Below the pieces are notes generated by a model. That model was not told the origin of the DNA. It made no database searches and saw only the letters and a list, made by a program, of their open reading frames with translations. 64,000 nucleotides of DNA. Source: Hybos culiciformis. Taxonomy: Eukaryota; Arthropoda; Insecta; Diptera; Hybotidae. Below, piece after piece: positions 1 to 11,249 of this stretch (the stretch's first letter is position 1; each line of letters begins with the position of its first letter). The position numbers and the translations under genes were made by a program. The DNA is taken from NCBI GenBank assembly GCA_964007475.1, contig CAXFZM010000278.1:1-64000 (forward strand), in the 5' to 3' direction.

Positions 1-248
1 TGTCTTTAAATTAAATAAAGTGTGAATTAATGTAAGAAAAAATAATTTTACTAAAGCAGAAAAATAAGAAACTAAATGTCAACCCATGTTCGAAAACACT
101 ACCACTACCACTATCCGCACCGCATCATCAACCACTACAAAACACCTCCCCACCAGCATCTCAACCCTACAGCAAACCAAAAAATAATATAATTTAAAAT
201 TAAAAAATTGATGTGAGCAACCATTTTAATCACCTGGCAGACTATACA

Positions 249-362
249 CAATCCTCTAAAAGCTGACAAACGGTGATTTACGTCATTCCACAGTTTGGAA
301 ACTCTAACAGTAAACGATTTACCTAAAACTGCAGTTCTTACTCTAGGGTCTAGGGCATGCAA
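249..362 (-). pseudogene. C-terminal tail of a non-LTR retrotransposon ORF2 (fragment)
   Basis: The first ~38 codons of a minus-strand frame read RVRTAVLGKSFTVRVSKLWN followed by a short basic stretch. This resembles the conserved end of Jockey/CR1-type LINE ORF2 proteins, where an R...SF..R...LWN..P motif follows the reverse transcriptase. After about residue 38 the frame turns hydrophobic and no longer resembles the family. No reverse transcriptase is found beside it, so it is a short orphan fragment. The call rests on one motif and is moderate at best. Confidence 0.4.
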
Positions 363-846
363 TTATCTTGATCGGGTATAATTAGAAAAGGTGAACTATT
401 TTTAAAAATAATTAATACAATGATTTTTAACTATTTTAAAAAGATATGAGAGCAATCTTAAAAAATTAAAATGTTTACATAATCAGAAACAGATTCCCTA
501 GCCTTGGGTTGAAAATTGTAGAATATTGGATTGTTACCCTACACTAGCGGATCTAGACTAGGATTAAGGGGGTTTATTTAAATAATATTTTAAAGAGTTC
601 TATAAACAATTTTTTTTCACTCTCAGCTTTAAACGAAGATCAACGACGAGGACGTGGTAAAAATTATGATCTCATTTTTTTTATATTTTTTGTTTCTATT
701 TTTTTAGTTTTTTTTAATTTTTTTTATTTTATTTATTTTTTTTATTGATTTTGAATTTTTTTATTGTCTCTTTCGTTTTTTTAATTTTTTTTTTGTATTA
801 ATATTATTATTTTGTTTGTATTTTTTTAACTTTTGATTTTGATATA
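363..846. other. AT-rich stretch with a T-rich low-complexity tract
   Basis: No coding feature was recognised. Positions ~665-835 are dominated by runs of T broken by single other bases, and probably represent simple sequence or an old poly(A) tail read on the opposite strand. Confidence 0.5.
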
Positions 847-1125
847 TTATATTAAAATTTTAATTTTATTTTTGCACATTTCATTTAATACTTCTTCGGA
901 AGTTGGAGTTAAATCTGTATATAAATTTAATAGAGCTAGGCCGTTCAATCGGTTTTCAGATAATGAATTACGTCGGTACGATTTCAAACGTTTTAATGCT
1001 GAGAATGATCTTTCATTCTCACATGTAGGCACTGGCAAAGTAGCGAAAATTTGAAGAACGGTAAAAATATTTTCGCAGATTATTGGGTTGCAAGCTTTTA
1101 ATGCATTTTCTACACTCAGAGAACG
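847..1125 (-). pseudogene. hAT transposase C-terminal dimerisation domain (orphan fragment)
   Basis: The minus-strand frame contains LPVPTCENERSFSALKRLK followed by an ...RLNGLALLNLYTDL segment. This is the hallmark of the C-terminal dimerisation domain of hAT transposases of the TTF/ZMYM/DUF4371 type. Upstream in the same frame is an AL..C.P.I..NI....QIFATLP stretch, which also fits the family. No catalytic region lies beside it. A separate element of the same superfamily at 28.9-31.0 kb lacks exactly this domain, but nothing shows the two were ever joined. It is a truncated remnant. Confidence 0.75.
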
Positions 1126-1777
1126 ATTGAAGTTGCAGTAACCGTATTTTTGACCAATCGACTTATTCGGTCCTAGAAGTCAGAATGTATTTACTTTGCA
1201 GAAACCGCTATATAAAGGTTATCAGAAAAATATTTTTAGGTACTGCGACCGAACACTTTTGTGCTCGTGACCAAGAAATCTATTGACATAATCTAAAATT
1301 CGGTTTCTTGTACACAATTTCAGTTCCCGTAATTACCAAATATGTTGACATGATGAGATATTCGTTTCCCGTAACTTATATTAGCAGTGTGTACGACAGT
1401 TGCTTCATTCACTGTAACTGATCTCTCCAGTTTAACTTACCTTATATTCGGTTGCATTGCGCGCATGTCGCGAATCAATTCGGTTGTGCTAAACTAATTT
1501 GGTATAGTTCATGGTTCTCACAATCGAAATAAAGCAATTTAAATATAAATAAAAAGTATATTTTTAATGTTAATTATTATTAATATTTTCAATTACATAC
1601 GCATTATACATTATTAATATTAATATATAAATATATTACTTTGTACTAATAAATAATGAAAACAAACATTTAAAAATTTCGAATGCAATAGTTCTTGGTA
1701 TACGTTCATTACTTATAGTTTTAAGAATTACCCGTATCTGAATAGTAGCATGATCTTTTATTTTTTTAAAGATCTTT
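1126..1777. other. No recognisable gene
   Basis: AT-rich sequence with no convincing reading frame. Positions ~1748-1773 nearly match sequence just right of the BEL/Pao LTR end at ~26310-26336. Confidence 0.5.
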
Positions 1778-2092
1778 TGTTTTGATTAAAGAACTCAGTT
1801 AGAATGTTTTGAACGAACTAAACTTTATTTTAACAATTTAGATTTTTATAAGGTAAAAATTATGTACAGAAAAATTACTATATACAAAAAAATAAATTTT
1901 ACTTATGCAAATATTGCAAAATTTACGTTAGACAATTTTAGTGCATAAAAAAATAAGTACAAATTTAAAAGGAAATGAAATTAGATAAGAAAGCAAAATT
2001 TTGCTTTCTTGCAATTAAATTTTACGTTTTAGTTAATTTAAAATTTTAAGAATTTTTATTTAACTAAGAATTTTATGTTACGTTTTGTAACA
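1778..2092 (-). mobile_element. Solo LTR of the BEL/Pao element found at 18.6-26.3 kb
   Basis: These 315 bp match, almost base for base, the LTR at 20958-21271 continued at 26282-26302. On the plus strand it starts TGTTTTGATTAAAG and ends CGTTTTGTAACA, so both ends fit TG...CA. No internal region follows on either side, which makes it a solo LTR, presumably left by LTR-LTR recombination. The flanking five bases (TCTTT and TTTTC) do not form a clean target duplication. Confidence 0.8.
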
Positions 2093-2563
2093 TTTTCCCA
2101 AAAGCAAAGGTTACTGTACATCTGATAATGTTGACAAATTATTTGGTTGTATGATCACTCTTCGTGGACGTGGAATGGGTTTCCTTGTTGTCCTCTTTTT
2201 CTTGATTGCATAAATGACCATTGCGATAATAATAATTCGATACACTGTAGTCATGGATATCATAAATTGACAAGTTAGATGACTCAATGCTAGCTTGTTG
2301 CGTCTGAATATGTTGTTTCAATATCTCAATTTCACCTTCAGTAGACACATTTACTGTTAATACTGGGCCTTTATGTTTACTCTGAAATGAAGGAAACGTT
2401 TGATTAAATGTATTTGGAATATGTGAATTGTTTAAGACTTCGAACTATATTAATTGATCGACATAAATACTTTGACGTTTTTATTGTTAAATATTTTTCA
2501 AACTCTGCTGCTGAAACAGGAACATATTTGTCACGCATTACTGAAACTGAAATGTATTTAGAT
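2093..2563. other. No recognisable gene
   Basis: A 69-codon minus-strand frame at 2139-2348 is open, but it shows no known motif and no family resemblance, so it is not called as a gene. Confidence 0.4.
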
Positions 2564-3115
2564 CAATGGTTCCCAACCTTTTGAAATATTTGTACCCCTT
2601 GATAATGATTTGAATCTTTACGTACCCCTAAAAAAGAGTGCATACAGGTTATAACAAACGGAATAAAAAATTTTAACGCACGTTGATTAGATACGCCTCG
2701 CTTTGTTAGCACCGAAATTGATCTAGCATCATTGTTTCAAAATCACTGCGAGTTTTCATGTTGTTTCTCAAGTCAATGGGTTCATCTTTTGCGTTATCAT
2801 TATCAGTGTCAACAATCTTGTCTAATGAAATTGTGAAGGCGTTTCTAATCCAATTATCGACATTAAAAGTTGGAGGAATGATACCATCAACATATTTTTT
2901 GAAGATTTCGTTATGAGTTTTAATATACTTTTTTAAAATATACACATTTATACACAATTCACAAAATTTTGGAAAGAAAATTAGATTTTGAAATTATGTG
3001 TAAGCCGTAAAAAGGATATACATATATTTTTTTCAATACGAACAGTTCCACGTACCTCTCAGAATTGGTTAACGTACCCCCAAGGGGTCCATGGACCCCA
3101 GGTTGGGAATCTCTG
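2564..3115. mobile_element. Non-autonomous hAT element (Buster-like termini)
   Basis: The ends are inverted: CAATGGTTCCCAACC on the left, and GGTTGGGAATCTCTG on the right. They are flanked by an exact 8-bp direct repeat, ATTTAGAT (2556-2563 and 3116-3123), the signature of hAT insertion. CAGTGGTTCCCAAC-type termini are typical of Buster/ZBED-type hAT elements. The 552-bp body keeps a short piece of transposase coding sequence, so this is an internally deleted copy. Confidence 0.85.
2706..2957 (-). pseudogene. Buster-type hAT transposase fragment
   Basis: This frame lies inside the non-autonomous hAT element. It carries VDNWIRNAFTISLDKI, then an acidic stretch, then DEPIDLRNNMKTRSDFETM ending in DQFRC. 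ZBED5/Buster transposases have a similar block just before the C-terminal dimerisation region (W-[IV]-R-x-P-F ... DL ... FW). The expected FW near the end reads FR here. The catalytic core is absent. Confidence 0.55.
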
Positions 3116-3873
3116 ATTTAGATATTATTTTTACTACTACCAACTCTTTATCGTATACAAAGGGTGACTCCTGTTCCCTGAATAAATTATATTGTTCTAC
3201 TAAATAAATTATATTGTTCTAAAGGAACATTCAATTTGAATATAATTGATGTGTCAGTTACTCGATACTCAACAGTAACAATTTTATATACACTGAAAAA
3301 AATAAAAAAAATAAATGTCTCGTAACAATATCAAACATATTTATCTCAAAGATATGAAGCTTGTTGCGTAAAAACTCTACTTGTTGAAAATAAGGTGAAA
3401 ATCTCCATTCTTTTCATAGGCCTAATGACCTTAGCATCATCTAGGGTAACATGGCCATAAGAATATTTTTTTAGTGTTACCTGGTACAAATGAAAATGTT
3501 CTACTCGAAAGCAAAAATGTATTCTTAAAAGAATGTAAGAAGTTTATTCTGAGTATCATATGTACATGTGTGGAGAATATTCTGAAGAGTCCTATTGACA
3601 AATATATTGATATTAGGCAAACCCTTCTTAAATACTTGTAAGGATCTCATTTAACTTCCAGCGATATTTATGAAAATTTTTTTGACGCGAAGCTATCATT
3701 GATATAATATTTTATAGCTTGTAGAAAGAATAGTTATTTTTTCCACCTTGTCCGAAGCGTTACGTATATTTTTCTAATTTTAAAAGTTTAAAAAAGAATA
3801 CTTTTTGCATCTAGTAAGCTTGTTATTATAAAACATCAATAACATTTTGAAAACTTTGTAAAAAATCATTTTA

Positions 3874-4574
3874 TGTACATACATACATATATATATATAT
3901 ATACATTAATACATACATACATGCATCCATACATGCATACATACATACATACATACATACATACATACATACATACATACATAGATTCATACATACATAC
4001 ATACTTACATACATACTTACATACATACTTACATACATACATATACACATACATATATACATACATACATACATACATACATACATACATACAAACAAAC
4101 ATACACACATACATACATATATACATACATACATACATATGTACGTACATACATATGTACATACATAAATACATTCATACATACATACATAAATACATAC
4201 ATACATACATACATATATACATCAATGCATGCATACATACATAACATATGTACATACATACATACATACATACATACATACATACATACATACATACATA
4301 CATACATACATACATACATACATACATACATACATACATACATACATACATACATACATACATACATACATACATACATACATACATACATACATACATA
4401 CATACATACATACATACATACATACATACATACATACATACATACATACATACATACATACATACATACATACATACATACATTCATACATACATACATA
4501 TATACATACATAAATACATACATAAATACATACATACATATATACATACATACATATATACATACATACACATG
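3874..4574. repeat. (TACA)n tetranucleotide microsatellite
   Basis: About 700 bp of TACA repeats. An uninterrupted core spans about 4250-4480, and the edges carry TATA, TTCA, AAAT and GCAT variants. It sits at the same place in the long repeat as the second microsatellite at 14.9-15.3 kb. Confidence 0.97.
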
Positions 4575-4951
4575 ATGTCTAACCTTAGTCCTTAGCGACA
4601 TTATTTGAATGAAACAAAAAAAATAAATGTATAAATAACATGAAAAAATTATTGTTACAAAATACACTGAAATTTAAATCCATAGTACAGTCAAGACTTG
4701 TTTATTCGGACTCAAATATCCGAACACCAATTAACGATTTATAGTTATGTTATAGAATTTGTGTTTTTATAAACTTTTGTAAGTTACATTTGAAATTGTT
4801 TTCCATCAGCAAAAAAAATTATTTCTGGTTTCTTTGAAACATAGCATTATGAAAAATGTGTACTTAATTCATGAACAAAAATTGAATCCATCAATATTTA
4901 TTTGCTACATGTCAGGACTTTTTTCACTTTAGGGAATATAAATTTAACTTC

Positions 4952-6800
4952 ATCACACGTTTAATTGTATTTGTTTGAAGCTTTTTACGCTAAGTTTGAG
5001 AATATTTATATCTACTCAAAGATAATTAATTCGTACAAAGTACCATATACCTGCATTAAGTATTATCAGCTTATAATCATATCAAGTTTTATTATTAAAA
5101 TAAAATTTAAAATAGTTAAGGGGCATCAAATTTTCGGTTTATGAATACTGAACTTTGGTTTTTCATCTTATTTTAATAAAGTTAGTTTTGTTAAATATAA
5201 ATTAATAATTTTTGGCTAAAAATACGAACATAGGACCTACAGATAAAACTTGAAAGAAAATCTAAAATAGCTACTATTAATTGTAATTTTCTTTGACATA
5301 TTTTCTCTTTAAACTTAAAAAAACTAATAAAACGAATTGTTCGTCTACTTTAATTAACGGGATCACACTCGTTGAATCGAAAACTTTTCTTTAATTCGAT
5401 TAAAGAAAACTGAAAAAAAAAAAAAAAACTAAGTAGTAAGTTCTTCAATATAGTGTTTATTATAATTAAGAACTAGTTATAAATAAATAAAAATTAAATT
5501 CATCTCAATTTATGTATATAATAATGATAGAAATAATATAAATGAAGAATAAAACAATCCAATAAAAATTTTGAAATTTTTTGAAACAGTGCATTTTAAC
5601 TATAATGTGAAAAAAAAAATGAACCCGCCTTTAATTTTTGGATAATCAATAATTATTTGTTTACTTGTCAGGAGTTAATTTTTGATCTATCTTGAATAAA
5701 TATCACTTCTTCACACATAGAAATGTATTAGTTGAAAGTTTTTTTTTCTAAGTTTGAGGACAATAGTATAACTACAAAGAAAATATTTTGTAAACATTAC
5801 AGTTAGCGCGATAACACGTTTTTTTTTTTTTTATTTTAACCGCTTTTTTCTAAGTGTTTTACTTCATCATACATTTTATTTACTTCATCACATATTTAAT
5901 TGTATTCGTTGGAAGCTTTTTACGCTAAGTTTGAGAAAATTTATATCTAATCAAAGATTATTAATTCGTTTAAAGTACCATATACCTGCATTAAGTATTA
6001 TCATCTTATAATCATATCAAGTTTTATTATTAAAATAAAATTTAAAATAGTTAAGGGGGCATCAAATTTTCGGTTTATGGATACTGAACTTTGTTTTTTC
6101 ATCTTATTTTAATAAAGTTATTTTTATTAAGTATAAATTAAAAATTTTTGTCCAAAAATACGAAAAGAGGACCCACAGATGAAACTTTATAGTGAAAAAA
6201 CATCTAACTACTATTAATTGTAATTTTCTTTGACATATTTTCTCTTTAAACTTGAAAAAAACTAATAAAACGAATTGTTAGTCTACTTTAGTTAACGGGA
6301 TCACACTCGTTGAATCCAAAACTTTTCCTTTATTCCATTAAAGAAGACTGAAAAATTAGCAGAAAAATTAAGTGGTTTGTTCTTCAATATAGTGTTTACT
6401 AGTTATAAATAAATAAAAATTAAATTCATCTCAATTTAATTTTCTTTGAATATTTTTTTATCTAATAAAAATTTTGAAATTTTTTGAAAAGGTGCATTTT
6501 AACAATAATGTTTTTAGTGAAAAAAATTTAACCCTCCTTTAATTTTTGGATAATCAATAATTATTTATTTACTTATCAGGAGTTAATTTTTGATCTATCG
6601 TGAATAAATATTACTGCACACAGATATAAATGTATTAGTTGAAAGTTTTTTGTTCGTAGTTTGAGGACAATAGTATAACTACAAAGAAAATATTTTGTAA
6701 AAAAGTACAAAATACCTGCATAAAGTACAAATTTTTAAAATTACAGCTATTTTGAAAGCCAAGAATATTTGTAAATATTTGTAGCGCGATAACACGATAA
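4952..6800. repeat. Internal tandem duplication (~930-bp unit) within copy 1
   Basis: The segment starting ~4952 and the segment starting ~5883 share the same ordered landmarks. These are a TTTTTACGCTAAGTTTGAGA motif, an ACGGGATCACACTCGTTGAA motif and a GAGGACAATAGTATAACTAC motif. Copy 2 at 14-18.5 kb has only one such unit, so the duplication is private to copy 1. Confidence 0.75.
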
Positions 6801-7830
6801 TTAAAAATTAATTTATAAATTTATAAAATATATTTTTATTAAATTAAAAACATTTAAAATAAAGTTGTATAAAAAAATATTTTAGTTTTAAAAAATAAAC
6901 TGGAACAAGATTCAGGTAAGTACAAAATTAAAATAAATAAATTTTCTTTTTCGAGTTTTATGGACTGCACACTGGGATTAATTACTGACATAGATATCTA
7001 GACGTATTGGTAAATTTATTATTTACCCATTTTGAATTTTCGAACAAAAAAGTACGTCTATTAAATTGCCCCAAATTTATGCGGCTAATAAACAGCTAAC
7101 ATGTGCACGACCGATTTCGCTGAAACTTGATGCGGGGGTAAAGGCGGTGTCCGAACCAACCACCCACCCGCAACGACCCCGTTAACCCAAACCACGCTCC
7201 TCTTTTTGTTGGAACCACTTTTGCCCGAAAACGTTTTTGAAATCAGCGCCGGTACCTCCTCTCAAAAAATAATGTAAATCGGGATTAAAAAAAATTAACC
7301 GATACCTACCTTAAACATATGATAACTTAACGCCTTCATCAAGTTTCAGAAGAGTGGAAGGCTAGAACTACAAATCAGTCTTAAAAATCAACAACAATTA
7401 ATTTTTAGTTCAAATGAAAAGGAAAGTATGATTTTTGATAATTTATTGTCTTGAGATTAAAAACATAGTATTTTTTTATTATCAAAATTCACAATCATTA
7501 TCAAATACAATTTTGCTAATTTATCGTATAATTAGGATTTAAGTTTTGTGATCTTAAGTACATATGTATTAAATATATTACATATATTTTTTCGTTATCG
7601 TTTATAATAAGTTAAATTCGACATAATTAAATTTTACGGAAGTCGAGTTGCTAGAATCCGAAACTTCAATCAGGTTATTACGTATTTCGATTTGACCGTA
7701 AAAACATTAGAAAAGAATATTTACAAATTGTTTTTTAATGGAATTCATTTGAAGTTTAATTTCGAATGAAATGAAGAATACGATTGGAAATGATTCTATG
7801 ATTGAATCGAAATATATTATAACATAACAT

Positions 7831-8709
7831 TTGATTTTTTTATTTTGAATTAGAAATTTTTTATTTGTATCTTATAATTTTTTTATAATTTTTTAGATGT
7901 TATAATAATTTTACAATTTGTATTTAGTGGCGCCAGTATTCCAAATTATAACGACAAAAGAACTAAGAGCTGGTCTAATTACTCAGATGTTCATATATGA
8001 GGGGTAGGATATACAATCAGAAACATTTTTTTGTTTTTTAAAACTGAATTTTTTAAACACTTGAAAGCTCATAGTATTTTTAGTAAAAAAAAGGAGAAAA
8101 TTGTCTTTGATACTTCATATACATTATACCGTATTAATTTACACATCAGTAATTAATTATTTTTCGAATTATATTTTTCGAATTTTTATAATTCGTTATT
8201 TTTTACCTTTTTTATTGTTCAAGAATGTCATTCAATGATGACATACAATGATGACATTCAGCGAAGAAAATTATATCAAGTCAAATACTCTGAATTGGAG
8301 CGCATTGGTTTTAATGTACATAATTACAGAGCCGTTTATTTCATTTCATGGAAATCGCGAAGTTTCGATTAACCATAAACAGATTGATGATGTTATAAAA
8401 ATAGACAATAGGTCTGTTCCCCATAGTTGTTTTCAAAATAAAAAAATATTCTAAATAAAAATATTTCAAATGTATGCTTAGGGCTTTAATTGAAATGAGC
8501 TTTTTTGAAATGATCGACGGCGTGAACATTTAAAAATGTAGTTGAAGAACATTTGAACATTTAAAAATGTAGTGATAGAAATAGCATAACATGTAAACAA
8601 ACTAAGTAAAAGTCAGAAACAAATAAACAAACTAAGTAAAAGAATTATTTATTATTTATTTTTTATGTTGATACTATTTATTCAAATTCAATTGAAGAGT
8701 GGTCCCACT
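7831..8709. other. No recognisable gene
   Basis: AT-rich. A 68-codon frame at 8248-8454 has no recognisable motif. An AACAATTTAAAAATGTAG-like phrase is repeated near 8530 and 8560. Confidence 0.4.
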
Positions 8710-9020
8710 CAGACCCTGACGCGATCATATTTTTAGTCGCGGCGGCTAAGCAGCGAAATTTTAAATTTTTGGGGGCTGCGGTAAAAAAAAAATTCTTGAT
8801 CGCTGCTGTGCCGCTGATAATCGCTAAAAAAAAAAGCCATTAAAAAAAAAAAAACAAAAAAAAAAAAAAAAACAAAAAAAAAGACAAAAAAAAAGACAAA
8901 AATTTTCGTCGCTGCTTGGTTTTTTTTTTTTTTTTTTAAATTTATATGGCTGCTAGCGATCGCTTTCACGTCGCTGCGTCGCTCGCGCTAGCTCGAAATC
9001 GATGATCGCGTCGGAGTCTG
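8710..9020. mobile_element. hAT MITE with GC-rich arms and A/T-tract core
   Basis: The terminal inverted repeats are CAGACCCTGACGCGATCAT on the left and ATGATCGCGTCGGAGTCTG on the right. They are flanked by the exact 8-bp duplication GTCCCACT (8702-8709 and 9021-9028). The 311-bp body has GC-rich arms built from GCTGC/GTCGC words, and a core of long A runs facing a T run, so a single strand could fold back. There is no coding capacity. A related unit lies at ~55.7-56.0 kb. Confidence 0.9.
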
Positions 9021-9906
9021 GTCCCACTTCCATTACATTCCAGAACCAGTCAAGTCAGTCATCAAATTTTCGATTTATTAATTATTTCTTAGGTTTTTTA
9101 ATTAAATTTTTAAAAACATTTAAATTTTATTTTAGGAAGCAAACTTTGCCCCAAATGCAAGCGTTACATTTTGAACAACTTAGATTTGAGCCAACAATTG
9201 AACAATTGAATCATGTAAGAAAAATTTGACAAATACATCTTCCATTCGATAGCAAGTTGACAGGTATTTAACCGAATCGAATATCTTTATCAAACTACCA
9301 ACTTTGTAAATTTGGTATATCTAAGAACATCGTTATTATAATGGGTCTTCCATAATATAAATAGGTACCTACCTACTTATCTATCTACCATTCTGAAACC
9401 TACTTTTGTTTCTATGTTTTTATTTTATTGATAGATACGCGTCCCACCTACCTATTTCCTATAATTATAAACATTATCAGTAAATCTAGAAGAAAACTAA
9501 GCTGAAAATTCCTATGTAAATTTATGTAAAGATACAATCCTTTGGATTTTGGAATCATCTCTAGATTATAAATAGTATGCCAAAACCCAAAATAAGTGAA
9601 TGACCCTTTTCTTTTGATGTTTAGGTAATCATTTCAAGATAAGATCATTTCAGACATAAGTCGTTCTTTCTTTGAGAAAAATTTGCACAATTTTACGATG
9701 TGAGTTTATAGAATTTAAGCAAATACGAGCAGGACGACGGATGCAAGATAAAAATAAAAAAATAAATCCTTGGAAAAATAAAACATTTGTAAATATAGAT
9801 TTATATAGTTTTTTTTAATAATATATGTAGTTATTAAATAAATTTATTTTTATTTTTTTAAGATATGTAGTTATTAAATAAATTTATTTTAATTTTTTTA
9901 AGAATC
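9021..9906. other. No recognisable gene
   Basis: An open frame continues to 9229 on the plus strand but shows no family resemblance. The rest is AT-rich. Confidence 0.35.
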
Positions 9907-10150
9907 TTGAAGCAATCGGTATCAGAGAGCAATCTGTATTACGTATTACTCCAATGGAAACATCCGAAACAAAAACATATGAAAGTAAATTTAATAATTT
10001 TTTTACTTCTTGCGATCTTCCATTGAATTTTGTGGAGTCAATTAATTTTAAAAAATTTATGAATAAATTAAATCCAAAGTATGCTAATAATTTGCCCAAT
10101 TGCGAAAAACTTTCTAGTCTTATAACAAAGGATGTTAAACCTAGTAAATG
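9907..10150 (+). pseudogene. hAT-like transposase fragment
   Basis: The frame contains DLPLNFVESINFKKFMNKLN followed by PKYAN and a polar tail. BED-type hAT transposases have a comparable block early in the protein (LPF..VE...F......LNP.Y..PSR). The stop follows directly, and no catalytic or dimerisation region is found downstream. It could also be an exon-like piece of a domesticated transposase, but it ends without a splice signal I can defend. Confidence 0.45.
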
Positions 10151-10830
10151 AACTGAAATGGATGAGGAGAATATGAAAAGGTTAGAAAACTTTATATTAC
10201 TAAAATAATACATATCTTCATCATTGCCATGTAAAAGTTTTCCAATCATATTTACGGGGTTACTGGGAACTTGTAGCTCGTTCTCTGTTAGAGCTCATGT
10301 TTCACCTATTACAAAATATTTTAAGTCATTCAACATTATGATATTCATTCGAAAGAAATTCTCTGTTTATAACTGTATATAAAATAAAAATTCTAAGCTC
10401 AATATTTCATTAAAATTTTATCAGTTATGAGAAATAATATGTCAGTATTCTCAATCTCAACTTAACTACAAAAACGTTTGTTATGTAATTGTGGATCCTA
10501 TTTGGCCAAAGACCCCATTAAAATATTAAATTTATAAATTTTTAATAATAATTAAAAAAAAAAATAGAAATTATTCAAATTATTTTTATTCGTTACAGTT
10601 TGATAGAGATAAACGAAAGCACAGAAGAAAATATACCAACACATAATTTTGATGGAAATGTTTCGGTTAACGAAAACAAAAGATATACGAGTGGCACAGG
10701 TGAACTTGAACGCGGTACATTAATCTACAATAATTATGAAGATACAAATGAAAATATTTGCAATCTACAGATATACCATTTCACAATTTATTTTTGTATT
10801 ATTTCATAGTAACCAAGTACTTTATTTTAG

Positions 10831-11249
10831 AAGTGTTATCAAGTACTAAAGAGCTGAAAATTCAAAACAAAAAACCCAAAGGTTCATCGAGATCCCCATC
10901 GTTATGCTACATATGCGGAAAAAGTTTTCGTACAAATTATTTCCAATTACTTAATCATTTAAACGATCATGCAGGTAGTTTTAAATATTTTTCTTAAATT
11001 GCTAAATTTTGATTTCTCATATTTTAGGTTTAAAACCTTACAATTGAGATGTGATTATTGTGAAAAGACTTTTAAGACGACAAGCAATCTGAAAAGACAT
11101 GTATATTGCCATTTAAACGAAAAAAAATGTGTATGCGATGTTTGTGGAAAAAAATTATGAGACACTACAGTTTATTTAATCATAAAACATTGCATACTAA
11201 TGTAAAACGTTATAAATGTAATGAATGTGGTGAAAAATTCCCAAAGTAA
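10831..11249 (+). pseudogene. Spliced C2H2 zinc-finger gene remnant (host-type)
   Basis: Exon A (10831-10974) follows a TTTATTTTAG acceptor and encodes a finger, CYICGKSF...HLNDH. It is followed by a 53-base intron (10975-11027, GTAGTT...TTTTAG). Exon B then encodes two well-formed fingers, CDYCEKTF...H...H and CDVCGKK...H...H, and a truncated fourth, CNECGEKF, before a stop. The linker across the splice reads G-L-K-P-Y, close to the usual TGEKPY. Two frameshifts break exon B: ~5 extra bases before the second finger and one extra A in a run of A in the third. A polar open stretch at 10600-10770 may be an upstream linker exon. Such proteins bind DNA; this copy looks dead. Confidence 0.65.

Larger units (their letters stand above)
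3291..7830. repeat. Long non-coding repeat, copy 1
   Basis: About 4.5 kb aligns collinearly with 13982-18520. Both copies start with CACTGAAAAAAATAAAAAA, carry a (TACA)n block about 0.6-0.9 kb in, share a segment containing GATTCAGGTAAGTACAAAAT, then a short GC-rich block with a GCGGTGTCC motif, and finish around a TCGAAATATAT motif. No open frame of interest is present. CACTG ends are loosely reminiscent of CACTA-type DNA transposons, but no matching inverted right end was found, so the class is unknown. Confidence 0.7.

Noticed and set aside
3866..4667. Long open frames of YIHTYIHT or MYVCMYVC type on both strands
   Set aside because: They are translations of the (TACA)n microsatellite, which lacks stops in all frames; not genes. 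The same applies at 14961-15406.
7928..7942. TGGCGCCAG, resembling a tRNA-Lys primer-binding site
   Set aside because: No LTR is found just upstream and no gag downstream.
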